Shown one piece after another: positions 52,601-62,637 of a DNA stretch of 64,000 bases. The notes beneath the pieces were generated by a model. It saw only the letters and a program-made list of their open reading frames with translations, did not search any database and was not told the DNA's origin. The stretch is from assembly GCA_001592805.2 (NCBI GenBank), contig CP051141.1, positions 1,054,001 through 1,118,000 of the forward strand, in the 5' to 3' direction. The stretch's first letter is position 1; the number at the start of each line of letters is the position of its first letter. Made by a program: the position numbers and the translations under genes. The stretch comes from Peltaster fructicola (taxonomy: Eukaryota > Ascomycota > Dothideomycetes).

Positions 52601-54191
52601 CTTCATCACAACTGGCTGGAACCCAACAGACGGCTTGCCACCGCCTCAGGATGATGTACGCCCATGGGTACTGATCACTCTACTCATAGGAATGGGTAGA
52701 GCAGTTCTCGGTACTGCCGTCTTGGGTATCATGCTTATCGTCACCTATATCGCAGGGAAAGGCATGTTCAAGGACATCATCTTCAAGGTTGGCCATGCGA
52801 ACTTCCGCTTCTACGATGTAACACCGGTTGGTCGACTCATGAATCGTATCACATCAGATGCTGGAGTGCTGGACGGGAACATTGTGCAGCAGTTTCATGC
52901 TATCGCTTGGCTGCTCTTCGCCTTGGGATCCTCAATTCTGATTGTTGCGTTCGTCACTCCGGTCTTCTTGCTGTTCACGGCTGCATCGACAGTGATATTC
53001 GTCTTGATCTTTAGGAGGTTCCTACCAACAAGTCAGAATCTTCGACGACTAGAGATGGTATCGCTGACACCGCTGATGTCGAATTTCGGTGAACTACTCA
53101 ATGGCCTCGTCACTGTGCGAGCATTCGGTGCACAACGCCGCTTCCAGGACCGTGTCATCAAAGTGGTGGACACCTTTCAGAAGATGGACCACTTCTACTG
53201 GAGTGTGCAGGCCTGGTTGATGTTCCGTTTCGATACGCTGTCAGCAGCATCAACTTTCATCCTGTCCATACTCGCAGTTTATACAGGACTGTCGGCTGGA
53301 CTGACAGCGTTCGTGCTTCTTGCAGCAAACAAGTTCGTGCGAACCATCCACAACCTCTGCCTGCAGTACGGCTCTCTTCAAATGGAGTTCGTGTCGGTCG
53401 AAAGAGTGGTAGAGCTGAGTCATTTGGCACAAGAATCGGAAGGAGAGATCAAACCACCAGCGTGGTGGCCATCATTCTCAGGCAACATCGAGTTTAGAGA
53501 CGTCACAATCAAGTACGCACCTCATCTCGATCCTGCGCTCAATGGAGTCTCCTTCACGATCAAGGGTGGTTCGAAGACTGCGATCTTGGGTCGAACGGGC
53601 TCGGGCAAGAGCACTCTAGCTCTCGCTATGTTGGCTACTATCCTGCCGACAAGCGGCCAGATCCTGGTTGACAATATCGATCTGGCACATGTGGACAAAC
53701 AGGCTCTTCGGACGAGAGTCACTTTCCTGGCTCAAGATCCTGTGCTCTTCCCAGGCTCGATGCGGCAAAACCTCGACCCGCTCGAGCAGCACACACCAGA
53801 AGAATGCGAGGCTGTGCTTGCCCGTGTCTGTGAGCGACAAGGTTGGTCTCTCACCACACAGATAGAAGGCGGTGGCCGCAACCTGAGCCAAGGTCAACGA
53901 CAGCTCGTTGGACTGGCGCGCGCTGTATTGCGACGAAGTGCCATCATCATCCTGGACGAAGCAACAGCATCAATAGATCTAGAGACCTCGATGCAAATAC
54001 AACAGGTCTTACACGAAGAAATGAAAGACAGTACAGTCATCACCATTGCACATCGATTGGAAGCAGTGAGCAATGCGGACTATTGCATAGTTCTTGGAAT
54101 CGGTCGAGTCGTGAAGCAAGGTCCTGCTGCTGACCTTCTAGAAAAACGAAGTCACGATCAGTCAATAGGTGACAGCACTGACGATGCATGA
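49659..54191 (+). CDS. ABCC (MRP-type) full ABC transporter
   Basis: ATP-driven exporter of conjugates or vacuolar loader, by family. Intronless, 1510 aa from ATG 49659. Hydrophobic N-terminal TMD0-like segment (PVLQGIPLVIITFHILGLLL), then TMD1, NBD1, TMD2, NBD2. NBD1: Walker A GEVAAGKTALLQALLG near residue 700 (GKT kept, but the usual GSGK is GEVAAGK), signature LSGGQKARVALARA near 790, Walker B IMLLDDPLSALD with Asp after Asp, as in ABCC NBD1. NBD2: GRTGSGKSTLALAML near 1310, LSQGQRQLVGLARAVL near 1408, IIILDEATASID with the catalytic Glu, so one canonical ATPase site as in many ABCC proteins. It sits between two sugar-phosphate enzymes; the substrate is unknown. The stop is 138 nt from that of the 6PGDH gene. 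Confidence 0.93.
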   Translation: MQTILTADTSSLGNLIASPYQGTLKDICWSSPWDYRQAQFRPCFLPVLQGIPLVIITFHILGLLLKRRPQWLRPFIVEFPPPKVDDVLEYCSRARPSLCQLALVVLTGITFALQLARALLQWPAVGSLLSTATWLLLLTTLVVYRPRTLPLSAFYVILASVLSSAACLAQHTSPSLSVRAIDIATLISSIASVVTITQMPFRDPALPSKDISTPFTEPTSTLRSPEDNLTLWEYITVSWVSPLIKLASKRQLEDGDVWELGFEFQHKRLHERFREVKGTVISRLIQANGIDIGLLTFLGLLETTLEYAQPFLLERFLAAMQASEATRNIACAIYAALAWLLRQSKAEVGVLALWHGRRAYERSRGEMITMLYEKVLGRKISSLPSTSEEETNGQLLQESDDIEVEVHEGSNGVNSKLDTTPSFLSRASTLIGSTFSRTKKVEVKQPASMGKILNLMRNDVYEVAQRFWDIRQMVQIPLSIVFAAYTVVHFLGPAALLAIVFVVLGQLIILVLGRVLMWLEKHRRKATDDKLQIASQFVESIRHLRWYGWQDSWIEQIMEARQHELHWRIVTGLCNLLIGFINAVGLEAAPAIGFYAYTTVTGGPLSVDVGFPALQALFMLGTSLKDVPDLIKVILNAWVAVERIEDFMAEPNKDEQDESTQTGSRLALQNASFSWPGSSKIVLANVSLSFPPGLTVISGEVAAGKTALLQALLGELDMHTGSLIRPNEAVGYCAQSPWLQSMSIKDNILFSAPYNEQRYLEVLEACALLPDLAELPARDLSFIGENGIGLSGGQKARVALARAAYSDTKIMLLDDPLSALDQQTAESIVKNLFIGPLLQGRVIILVTHRLDLVAGIADQVLEIKASRVDCVDRADLQGDFLQRTTSKSTAPGEKTKKDDITASAAAAAKFIEDEHRAQGGVKASVYWQYIKAGSLWLWFILILLLFAYRSVTIYLNWFIKTWGEAYDAVDGAKLLTLLDHDFITTGWNPTDGLPPPQDDVRPWVLITLLIGMGRAVLGTAVLGIMLIVTYIAGKGMFKDIIFKVGHANFRFYDVTPVGRLMNRITSDAGVLDGNIVQQFHAIAWLLFALGSSILIVAFVTPVFLLFTAASTVIFVLIFRRFLPTSQNLRRLEMVSLTPLMSNFGELLNGLVTVRAFGAQRRFQDRVIKVVDTFQKMDHFYWSVQAWLMFRFDTLSAASTFILSILAVYTGLSAGLTAFVLLAANKFVRTIHNLCLQYGSLQMEFVSVERVVELSHLAQESEGEIKPPAWWPSFSGNIEFRDVTIKYAPHLDPALNGVSFTIKGGSKTAILGRTGSGKSTLALAMLATILPTSGQILVDNIDLAHVDKQALRTRVTFLAQDPVLFPGSMRQNLDPLEQHTPEECEAVLARVCERQGWSLTTQIEGGGRNLSQGQRQLVGLARAVLRRSAIIILDEATASIDLETSMQIQQVLHEEMKDSTVITIAHRLEAVSNADYCIVLGIGRVVKQGPAADLLEKRSHDQSIGDSTDDA

Positions 54192-54329
54192 TAGTATAGT
54201 GCATTAGAAATGACTTCATGAAAGTTGATCACATCTTAGACGTATTGGTGTTTTCATCCTAGTTACATCGTTCTATCTACCACATGACCACCAAGCGACC
54301 TGCAGATTGAGCGGCCTAGCACAAGCACT

Positions 54330-56121
54330 TTATGCGTTGTAGGTCGAGGCGCTGACATCACCTCCACGGCCAGTCCAGTTGACGTGAATGTACTTGCCCT
54401 CTGGGTACTTTTCGCTGGCGAACTTTGGCTTGATCAAGAAAGTGTGAGCACCGAAGTAATCACGCTGAGCCTGCAGAAGGTTGGCAGGCAGGTCTTCAGT
54501 GCGGAAACCATCGAAGAATGACAGTGCAGTGGTGAAGGCTGGCATTGGGATACCCCACTGTGCACCCTTGGAGACGATGTCACGCCATCCTGGCTGGGCC
54601 TTGTGGATAGCCTTGTTGAAGAAGTCGTCGAAGAGCAAATTCTCGAGGTCTGGGTTGGCACGGTATGCATTGGTGATGTCCTTGAGGAAGACTGATCGGA
54701 TGATACATCCTCCACGCCACATGAGGGCGATCTCTGGCTTGTGAAGAGTCCAGTTGTACTCCTTGGCAGCCTGAAAAATTGTTAGTGAGATCATAGTGTT
54801 AAACAGGTGCGCAAACATACTGCTTGCATAAGCATGAAACCCTGTGCGTACGAGATGATCTTGGAAGCGTAAAGAGCCTGCTCGAGGTTGTCAAGAACCT
54901 CCTGCTTGTTACCAGAGAACTCTGGCTTTGGACCTTGCAGGAGTTTGCTGGCACGGGTACGCTCAGCCTTGAGGGAAGACAAGCAACGAGCGAAGACTGC
55001 CTCTCCAATGAGGGTCACTGGCTGACCCATGTCAAGTGCGTTGATGGCAGTCCACTTTCCGGTACCCTTCTGTCCGGCAGAGTCAAGGATCTTCTCAACG
55101 AGAGTTGTTCCGTCGGTGTCGTTGAAGTACATGATGTCGCGAGTGATCTCGATGAGGAAGGAGTCAAGTACGCCCTTGTTCCACTTGGCGAAGACGTCTC
55201 CTATCTCCTGTCCGGTCATTCCAAGACCACGCTTCATAACATCGTACGCCTGTGATTTGTGTCAATCGCTTGTGACTTGGCTTTTGAGATTGTGTCCTTC
55301 TTACCTCACAGATGAGCTGCATGTCACCGTATTCAATACCGTTGTGCACCATCTTGACGTAGTGGCCAGCACCCTCGTCACCGACCCACTGGCAACATGG
55401 CTCTCCGTCAGACTTGGCAGAGATGGACTGGAGAACATCCTTGACGTATGGCCATGCCTCCTCGTTTCCACCAGGCATGATAGAAGGACCGTAGCGGGCA
55501 CCCTCCTCACCACCAGAGACACCAGTTCCGACGAATCGGATGCCCTTGTCGGCGAGATACTTGGTTCGGCGGTTGGTGTCTGGGAAGTGGGAGTTTCCAC
55601 CGTCGATGATGATGTCGCCCTTCTCGACGCCACCCTCGTTCAACAGCAGCTCAATGAAGTCGTCGACTGGCTTTCCGGCCATGACGAGCATCATCATACG
55701 TCTTGGCTTCTTCAGCTTCTGCACGAACTCCTTGATGCTGTGGGCGCCGACAATGCTCTTGCCCTTGGCTTCGTTCTCGAGGAAACGGTCGACCTTGGCG
55801 ACAGTTCGGTTGAAGGCCACGACGGTGAAGCCATGGTCAGCGGCGTTCAGGATCAGGTTCTGACCCATGACGGCCAGACCGATAAGACCGAAGTCTCCTC
55901 TGTATGGTCATAACGTCAGCGTTTGTCCTTCATGAGCTGTGCAGTGATGCGTATACGAAGGCTGTTGTGCTTTCTCGAATCCTGCTCTTGCTCCTTCTAC
56001 TCGTGCTGGCCGTGTGTGCTATGATGCGAGGGCTGCACGCAAGACCTCTCCATAGCTGCCCGATATGCATGTTACATCATCGTCTCTGGTGGGAGGAAAC
56101 TTACACAGGCTCGTTCGACAT
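54330..56121 (-). CDS. GND1: 6-phosphogluconate dehydrogenase (decarboxylating)
   Basis: NADP-dependent oxidative decarboxylation of 6-phosphogluconate to ribulose 5-phosphate. Model: complement(54330..54770, 54821..55249, 55305..55899, 56105..56121), 493 aa, the usual length. Exon 1 encodes only MSNEPV and joins GDFGLIGLAVMGQNLILNAA across a 205-nt intron. Motifs: AVMGQN with GFTVVAFNRT (NADP-binding), IIIDGGNSHFPDTNRR, FVGTGVSGGEEGARYGPSIM and the catalytic helix HYVKMVHNGIEYGDMQLI. The C-domain has ALMWRGGCIIRSVFL and ends FHINW-like HVNWTGRGGDVSASTYNA, typical of the family. Splices are GT-AG and keep frame. Divergent from the RBM42-like gene. Confidence 0.95.
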
Positions 56122-57006
56122 GTTGGCGGTTGCTGAGTGAGATGTGAGATGTTGAGAGACGAGGTCAAGTCGTTGTTGAACTTGACCAGAAGATGAAGAA
56201 GATTGATCTTGAACGAAGCAAATCTCCGGAGATGTTGTTTGCCAGCAATCTGTTGAGGCTGATGGACTTTTAAAAAGAGTGTGCATTTGGCGAGAAGAGC
56301 TAAACGGGTAGGTGGGGGTTCAGGAAACTCTTTGCTCTCACTACAGATGCAGCGCGATTGATGATGCTATGCTTTGCTTTGCTTGTTGCTCTCGATGACA
56401 AACAGCTGACTGAGCTCAGACGATGAGCGATATGGGATGGGACGACTGCTTGGTCCAACGACTATCACATCACAGGTGGAGGAATGCGCGCCCTCTCTCT
56501 CTCTATACGGCTCTATCGCCGCTTTCGTGTCCCGCCATCGGCATTGGGAGATGTTGACCACCCCACCCAAAGAAAAGTAAGGACCGAATTACTTGTGTCT
56601 GGGCTCGTACGCCGGGCGACAGCAGATAGATAATAAGAACGCCGCCACAATTACAACATCTCCGAGATTGCCGGAGGGTCAGTCGGGTGAATAAAACGAA
56701 AGCAGCACGACGTCATCGGATGGAAGAAAGGTGACTAAGCAGCCGTCGGTGGAATTTCGGCTGCTCTGCATTATTTCGTAGAAAGACGACTGCCTGGTTG
56801 CTGACGACACGCGACTCGCATAATACTCACTGCTAAAGCTCATCTACACATCTCACAAGAAGAGATGCTTTGATACTTAGCAAGCTGAACAAACTCCTTC
56901 GTTCCGTGTGTACACGTTTCATGGTAAGCGAGAAGGCGCGCGACACTAAATCACCACACATCGTGAGCTACTTGACTATTGAGTGCAACGCGCAGTCCTC
57001 ACACAA
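56122..57006. promoter_or_regulatory. Divergent promoter region GND1 / RBM42-like gene
   Basis: 885 nt. A TTTAAAAAG stretch near 56270 and a CT run near 56493-56506 are the only visible features. No ORF of interest. Confidence 0.45.
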
Positions 57007-57777
57007 ATGGCCTACCCAGGCTACGGCTACGCAGGCGATCAGGCCAACCCGTATGGCCAGCAGCAGCAGCAGCAGCATCATCCTCAGTACCAGAACAATG
57101 TCCCATACATCCAGAATCCTTTCGCTGGAGGCGCCACGAATCCATTCGCGAATATCGACCCAGAGCATGAAGCGCAGGTAGCACAGTGGAGTTCAGCTTA
57201 TACCTACAACCCTGATAAGGACAAGAAGCGAGGAGCTCCAGGTGCAGACGGGCAGCGAGGTTACGATGTCGTCGGCGTCAAAGGTCAGGAGAAGCAGATG
57301 ACTGTCGTTCGCAAAGGAGGCGGTGGCCAATGGGAGGACAATTCTCTTCTAGACTGGGACCCTGCCCACTTCCGTATCATGGTTGGCAACCTTGCTGGCG
57401 AAGTCACGGACGATTCGTTGTTCAAGGCGTTCTCACTATATGGCCCATCCAAAGCACGCGTCATTCGAGACAAGCGCACTACCAAATCCAGAGGTTATGG
57501 CTTTGTCTCCTTCTCAGATGGCGATCTCGGCTTCAAGGCTGCTCGCGAGATGGTTGGCAAGTACATTGGCAGCCATCCAGTCACCATCGAGCGTTCCAAG
57601 TCGGATATCCGTCCTGTGCAGCACAAGGACAAGGATCGATACAAGAAGAATCACAAGAATAAGAGCAAGGACAAGAAGAAGGAGGAGCAGGACGATCCAC
57701 TGCGTGCCAAGACTGGTGCTGGTGTCGAGAAGAAGAAGCCAGTTCGCTCTGCTGGCGGCTTGAAGATTATCGGATGA
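57007..57777 (+). CDS. RBM42-like RRM protein
   Basis: Single-RRM protein resembling metazoan RBM42, which takes part in splicing. Intronless, 256 aa from ATG 57007 (MAYPGYGYAGDQANPYG); the frame continues upstream with an ATG at 56983 absent as a start. A Gln-rich stretch (QQQQQQHHPQYQ) precedes NPFAGGATNPFANIDPEHEA. The RRM covers about residues 118-205 (HFRIMVGNLAGEVTDDSLF, SKARVIRDKRTTKSRGYGFV, RNP1 SRGYGFVSF). The end is Lys-rich (KNHKNKSKDKKKEEQDD), and the last residues RSAGGLKIIG resemble RBM42 family ends. Likely nuclear. Confidence 0.82.
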   Translation: MAYPGYGYAGDQANPYGQQQQQQHHPQYQNNVPYIQNPFAGGATNPFANIDPEHEAQVAQWSSAYTYNPDKDKKRGAPGADGQRGYDVVGVKGQEKQMTVVRKGGGGQWEDNSLLDWDPAHFRIMVGNLAGEVTDDSLFKAFSLYGPSKARVIRDKRTTKSRGYGFVSFSDGDLGFKAAREMVGKYIGSHPVTIERSKSDIRPVQHKDKDRYKKNHKNKSKDKKKEEQDDPLRAKTGAGVEKKKPVRSAGGLKIIG

Positions 57778-58127
57778 GCGTTGCGGTATGCTGATAATTT
57801 TGCGATGATACCCTGTCCATATGGACCTTGCAGCGTTCTCAGACGAGAAGTGGTGGATGCAATGGGACTTCATAACGCTGGCCTACGCTGCTTGCAGTCG
57901 AGTCCGAGCTCCCATAGCTTCCAGAAGTCCTTTCGACGTGTATTGTAATATTGTAACGATGATAACGACATTCTGATGTACGACCCTGCAGCTCGTCTCG
58001 AGATGTTTCTTTCTTCTTTCAATGTAGACTTCCACCTCTTGCCCACCCTCGTAAGTGACTCCAGCTATGATTCGACTTCAGACATCTCCTCGACAGAAAC
58101 GACAATCTCACAACTTGATCAGATCTG
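57778..58127. other. Intergenic: RBM42-like 3' flank and phosphoglucomutase-family promoter
   Basis: 350 nt between plus-strand genes; no feature beyond a pyrimidine-rich stretch near 58005-58045. Confidence 0.5.
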
Positions 58128-59870
58128 ATGAGCACAACACAAGAGCTTGCCACCGAGTGGCTGAGACTGGACAAGGACGAGAGCACTCGAAAAGAGATTC
58201 AGAATCTCCTCGACAGCAACGATGAAGTCGAGCTTGAAGCACGCCTGCGCAAACGCATTGCCTTTGGCACAGCAGGTCTACGCTCGTCGATGAAGGCTGG
58301 CTTTGCACATATGAACTCCCTGACTGTACTACAAGCATCACACGGTCTGGCAAACTATGCTCTCCAGAGCACATCCAGCAAGGCTCCATCGGTAGTCCTC
58401 GCATACGACGCCCGACACAACTCAGAGAAGTTTGCTCGTTTGGCAGCAGCAGCTTTCTTGTCAAAGGGCTTCCGAGTCTTCTGGTTCGGACAGCATGTAC
58501 ACACACCTATGGTACCATTCGTGGTCTCTAGATATGGAGCTGACGTTGGTGTTATGGTCACAGCAAGCCATAACCCGAAGAACGACAATGGCTACAAAGT
58601 GTACTGGTCGAATGGATGTCAGATCATCCCTCCTTTGGACGCTGGCATCGCCACTGCTATCGAGCAAGTCACAGACATCGATACATGGGACACCAGCATC
58701 GTCGATACACACAATCATGTCGAAAACATATATGAATCTGCTACGAAGGCGTATCTCAGCTCTCTTTATAAGCTCAGCGGAAGCTCAGCAGACCCAGATT
58801 ACGTCCGTCCATTCACGTACACTCCAATGCATGGTGTAGGGTTGCCTTTCCTTCTTCCGAGCGCCCATGAACTTGGGTACACAGGCGACTCCTTACGCAT
58901 TGTCAGTGCACAAGCCGAGCCAGATCCAGATTTCTCGACAGTACCATTTCCGAACCCGGAAGAGAAAGGAGCTCTCGATCTTGCTATACAGGACGCCGAG
59001 CAGTATGGCACATCAGTCATCCTGGCAAATGATCCTGACGCAGACCGCTTTGCTGTGGCCACACAAATCGAAGCTGGTCGATGGCATCAGTTTACTGGCA
59101 ATGAAATGGGCGCACTGCTCGCAAGTTTTGTCCTTGACACCTACCAGGGCGATAAGAGTCGACTCGTCATGTTGGCTTCCACAGTGTCATCTCGGATGCT
59201 GGCAGCCATGGCGGAAAAAGAAGGCTTTCAGTGTCGAGAGACATTAACTGGCTTCAAGTGGCTTGGCAATGTCGCCCGAGACCTCAAGAACCAAGGCCTT
59301 GTGCCTGTCTTCGCATATGAGGAAGCCATCGGCTACATGTTTCCTTCTGTGGTCTGGGATAAGGATGGCATTGCTGCAGCAACGATCTTCCTGACGGCCT
59401 GGCAGGGTTGGGCCAAGAAGAACATCACACCATTCGAGAAGTTGCAGCAGTTGTATCGCAAGTATGGCTTCTTCGCAGATTCGAATACTTACCTCATCTC
59501 TCCGTCGCCAGATGTGACGAGCAAGGTCTTTGCAAGCATCAGGTCTCTATGGAACGGCAAGCCTCCAGGACAGGTTGGACGGAGGAAGGTCCTTCGATGG
59601 CGAGACCTGACTGTCGGATTTGATAGCGCTTCGCCTGACGGTAAACCAGATCTCCCTGTGGATGCATCCGCGCAGATGATTACCTGCGAGCTGCACGATG
59701 TGGTCTTCACAGCTCGTGGTTCCGGTACAGAGCCCAAAATCAAGCTGTATATCGAGGCTAGTGCCGGCTCGCATGAGGAAGCAAAGCGGATAGCGGACGA
59801 AGTGCTTGCAGATCTGTTGAGGGAGTGGTTTCCGCAGTCCTTTGGTCTGCACTTGGCCGGGTCATCATAG
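58128..59870 (+). CDS. PGM3: Phosphopentomutase / phosphoglucomutase-2 family (yeast Pgm3-like)
   Basis: Alpha-D-phosphohexomutase superfamily member; the fungal PGM2-type clade interconverts ribose 1- and ribose 5-phosphate. Intronless, 580 aa. RIAFGTAGLRSSMKAGF near the N-terminus is the phosphate-contact loop. The catalytic phosphoserine is Ser147 in VTASHNPKNDNGYKVYW. The metal loop is NDPDADRFAVA. The sugar-binding loop is EEAIGYMF. The phosphate-binding tail is ARGSGTEPKIKLYIEA. These match the Pgm3/PGM2 clade better than canonical phosphoglucomutase. With 6PGDH and the transketolase-like gene nearby, it adds to a sugar-phosphate theme. The exact substrate preference is inferred from the clade. 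Confidence 0.92.
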   Translation: MSTTQELATEWLRLDKDESTRKEIQNLLDSNDEVELEARLRKRIAFGTAGLRSSMKAGFAHMNSLTVLQASHGLANYALQSTSSKAPSVVLAYDARHNSEKFARLAAAAFLSKGFRVFWFGQHVHTPMVPFVVSRYGADVGVMVTASHNPKNDNGYKVYWSNGCQIIPPLDAGIATAIEQVTDIDTWDTSIVDTHNHVENIYESATKAYLSSLYKLSGSSADPDYVRPFTYTPMHGVGLPFLLPSAHELGYTGDSLRIVSAQAEPDPDFSTVPFPNPEEKGALDLAIQDAEQYGTSVILANDPDADRFAVATQIEAGRWHQFTGNEMGALLASFVLDTYQGDKSRLVMLASTVSSRMLAAMAEKEGFQCRETLTGFKWLGNVARDLKNQGLVPVFAYEEAIGYMFPSVVWDKDGIAAATIFLTAWQGWAKKNITPFEKLQQLYRKYGFFADSNTYLISPSPDVTSKVFASIRSLWNGKPPGQVGRRKVLRWRDLTVGFDSASPDGKPDLPVDASAQMITCELHDVVFTARGSGTEPKIKLYIEASAGSHEEAKRIADEVLADLLREWFPQSFGLHLAGSS

Positions 59871-61426
59871 ACATAGATGGGACGAACTGCGACAAGACTT
59901 GTGCATTGTAGTCTGAAGTTACAGCACGTACTTTATGGATGAGCCGAAGGCTTGAATCCTCCTGGCTACAAGGAGCAGTCTGTGTATGTTCCACATGATT
60001 GTTGCGTGCTGTCCACGAGAGTAGCGATCGTGGGAGAGGAAGCCACGACATTGTGAGCTTGCATACTCTTGATGCCAATGGATATAATGCTTCAGTCCAG
60101 CCACAACGTGACCGTTGTGCTGCTCTTTCATCTGTGTTAGTCACTCTCCTGAGAATTGCATGGCTTAGTGATCGGAAGGAGGAGTCCGTAACGTCTTAGA
60201 TACAGCGAGTAGGACGAACTTTGTCTGGCAATCTTTGCATAATGGTTCCGACCACGAGTTCCTACATGAGGAGCCAGATGGAAGCGTAAATTGACCTACC
60301 TGTGCCGCTCGGCTGCACACAAGACTACGCCCAGGTCCTGATGCTGGATAGGATGGCTGGTCATGATCTGCAGCATGCTTGCCATTGTCCAGATTGTTAG
60401 GAGTACTGCGCGAGGTCACGCCAATAGAGCCCAATCAATGGAGCAGATCCTCGTCGCCTTCGCCTCGATCTCCAACGTTGAGAACATTGAGTAGACTGGT
60501 AGTACCGCAGATGGAGTCGACGTCCGTGCTCTGGCGAGCGACACCTCCTCACCGCAGACCACTCAAGAGCACACGGGCCTCGATCGTATTGCGTTCATCT
60601 TGCAATGCTGCTTATGTTCAAGCAATCTCGCCGGCCGTTGTTGCTGTAGTTGGTGCGATAACCGAGTGAGTCATGGCTGGGGCATTGTTCTTGAGTTGGT
60701 GTGGTAATCACCAAAGCAGTGGCTCAAGACCGGATCAAGAGAATCAATGAAGCATATTATGGAGTACGTGGTCCGTGCGAGATTGTCTTGGCGCAGTAGA
60801 CTTGACTTCGAAGCTGTTGCAGCAACCTACCCTCCTACATCTACTGGCTCGCAGTCGATGATCGCCTGTGCTTACCTGTGTGCCCACTTATCGCAGACTC
60901 GACAACTCCAGAAGCGCATTTGAGTACATGCAATACGTTGCAGACATCGAGCTAGCACCCCTCGAATGGACAAGAGTGAACACATGATCATCTGTGCACT
61001 TGCTGCACAATCTGGGAGAATGAAGCAAGCGCCTGTTCGCATTCAGTCGTGTGCCGTGTTGTGGCATCATTGCTGCTTACGCGCAGTGCCTCGGGACCAG
61101 ACTAAGTCAGTGAACGAGTTAACAACATAGGCCAGGTAGTCGAGTACAGCCGAAGTCTACGGTACAGACTGAACGAGCATGCGATGAAGTCGTCCAATGA
61201 GTAGCTGCACAATGGCAACAGTTCGCACGATTCGATAGGCTCGAACGCTCCCTCGTCCAACGGTGTTTGCACAGCATTCAAACAAGCTTGGATTTCTACG
61301 CTGAACAGGCGAGAGTCTTTGAAAACCGTCTAGAATAAGTATTCTCTATTGCCACTGAATGGTTCGATATCCCTCTATCACACACTACACTCGTCTCGAG
61401 ATCCCCTATCTTCACAATTGATCAAA
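59871..61426. other. 1.55 kb intergenic region
   Basis: No supported gene. A plus-strand ORF at 60379-60669 has no recognisable similarity and no splice-supported partner. No tRNA or repeat seen. Confidence 0.45.
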
Positions 61427-62637
61427 ATGCCTAAGCGCGCTGCCCAACACGCTGCGAGCACCTCTCCGGCCAAGAAACAGAAGAATGGCTCTGGCACAGC
61501 AACACCAACATCGACCAGCGACAACAGCAGCGATGCCACCACCTATCAAGACTCAGTCGACGCTTTACAGCCATTGACTTCAGGCGGCAGGCCACGCAGA
61601 ATCAGAACACCATCAAAGAGATCGCAAGTCACCACCGAAGCTGAGATGAGTTCAGGCAAGAAGACCAGAGCAAGTCCACAGAAGAGCGGAGCGACCAATG
61701 GATCTAAGAACGGACTACCTTTGAAGAAAGGCAAATGGACATTCGAGGAGGTAAGTGCCTGCAGGCTTCTAGCAAACCTCCATGACTGACAACTTGGCAG
61801 TATTGCATCCTGGTTAGCAGGTCATCGAAGCGCATCAAGCATGCTGAGACTGGTGCCGAGCTCCGTCGTACACCTCAGGCTTGTCGCATTCAGCTGCACC
61901 ATCTGAAGCATGGTCTAATCAAAACCTCATATCTTGAGTGCCGCGACGCTATCTCGACGAAGGAGTTTGCTGAAAGACTTAGAGAGACCAACACATCGGC
62001 CTTGTTGCAAAGAATAACCCTTTCGGCCACTGCGCAGAAGCGCACCGAGTACATGAAAGCGACAATTGCAAAGGAAGATGGCTCATCGCCAACGATAACG
62101 AAATCGCCATCCCTCTCAGATACATCAGCAACATCTGTGTCAACATGGCTGTCGGAGCTATCTGAATCGGCACATTTGAAGTCACCAACAGAGGCTCTGA
62201 AGGCAAAGACGGTTGCCGCACATAAGAGATCCACAGTCCGCTCGCTCAAACATGCAGCTTCTTCCCTCGTCCCACCTCTAGCAAAGCTTAGGGAGCTCTC
62301 TCCTGTCTCAGATCCAGAGACGAAGCAGAATGTCGAACGTGCCTCAGAGCACGGCTGGCGCTCCTTTCAACCCATCAATCATGCAAAGCCTCCACGTTCC
62401 ACGGCCGAGCTTTCAAAGGCATACAGTGCAAGAGAGCTTGAAGCTGCGGAAGCCCTACAGCTGTTGAGAACTGCAGGACATCCGGTGACCGCTGCAGACG
62501 ACGTAGTGGCTGCCACAGCGCTTCTCAAAATGGTAGGGACGCCTCCAACCATTGAACGTAAGGCTGAGACCAACAACAAGGCCACCATCAAGGATAGCCA
62601 AGGCAGACGTTCAAATCTCCATGGCTTCCTCAACTAA
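61427..62637 (+). CDS. SANT/Myb-like domain protein, two exons
   Basis: Model: 61427..61750 joined to 61801..62637 (50-nt GTAAGT...CTGAC...CAG intron), 386 aa. Residues 1-95 are a basic Ser/Thr-rich tail (MPKRAAQHAASTSPAKKQKN, then RPRRIRTPSKRS). At the splice, GKWTFEE joins YCILVSRSSKRI, and TGAELRRTPQACRIQLHHLK follows. This W...E...(RT)xxACRxxxHxLK pattern is typical of degenerate fungal SANT/Myb domains (about 101-150). The rest is polar with helical segments rich in Ala and Leu (ARELEAAEALQLLRTAG). Probably nuclear and DNA-associated; the target is unknown and no specific orthologue is recognised. Confidence 0.72.

Noticed and set aside
55029-55913. 294-codon plus-strand ORF over GND1
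   Set aside because: Crosses two confirmed introns of 6PGDH and has no family similarity.
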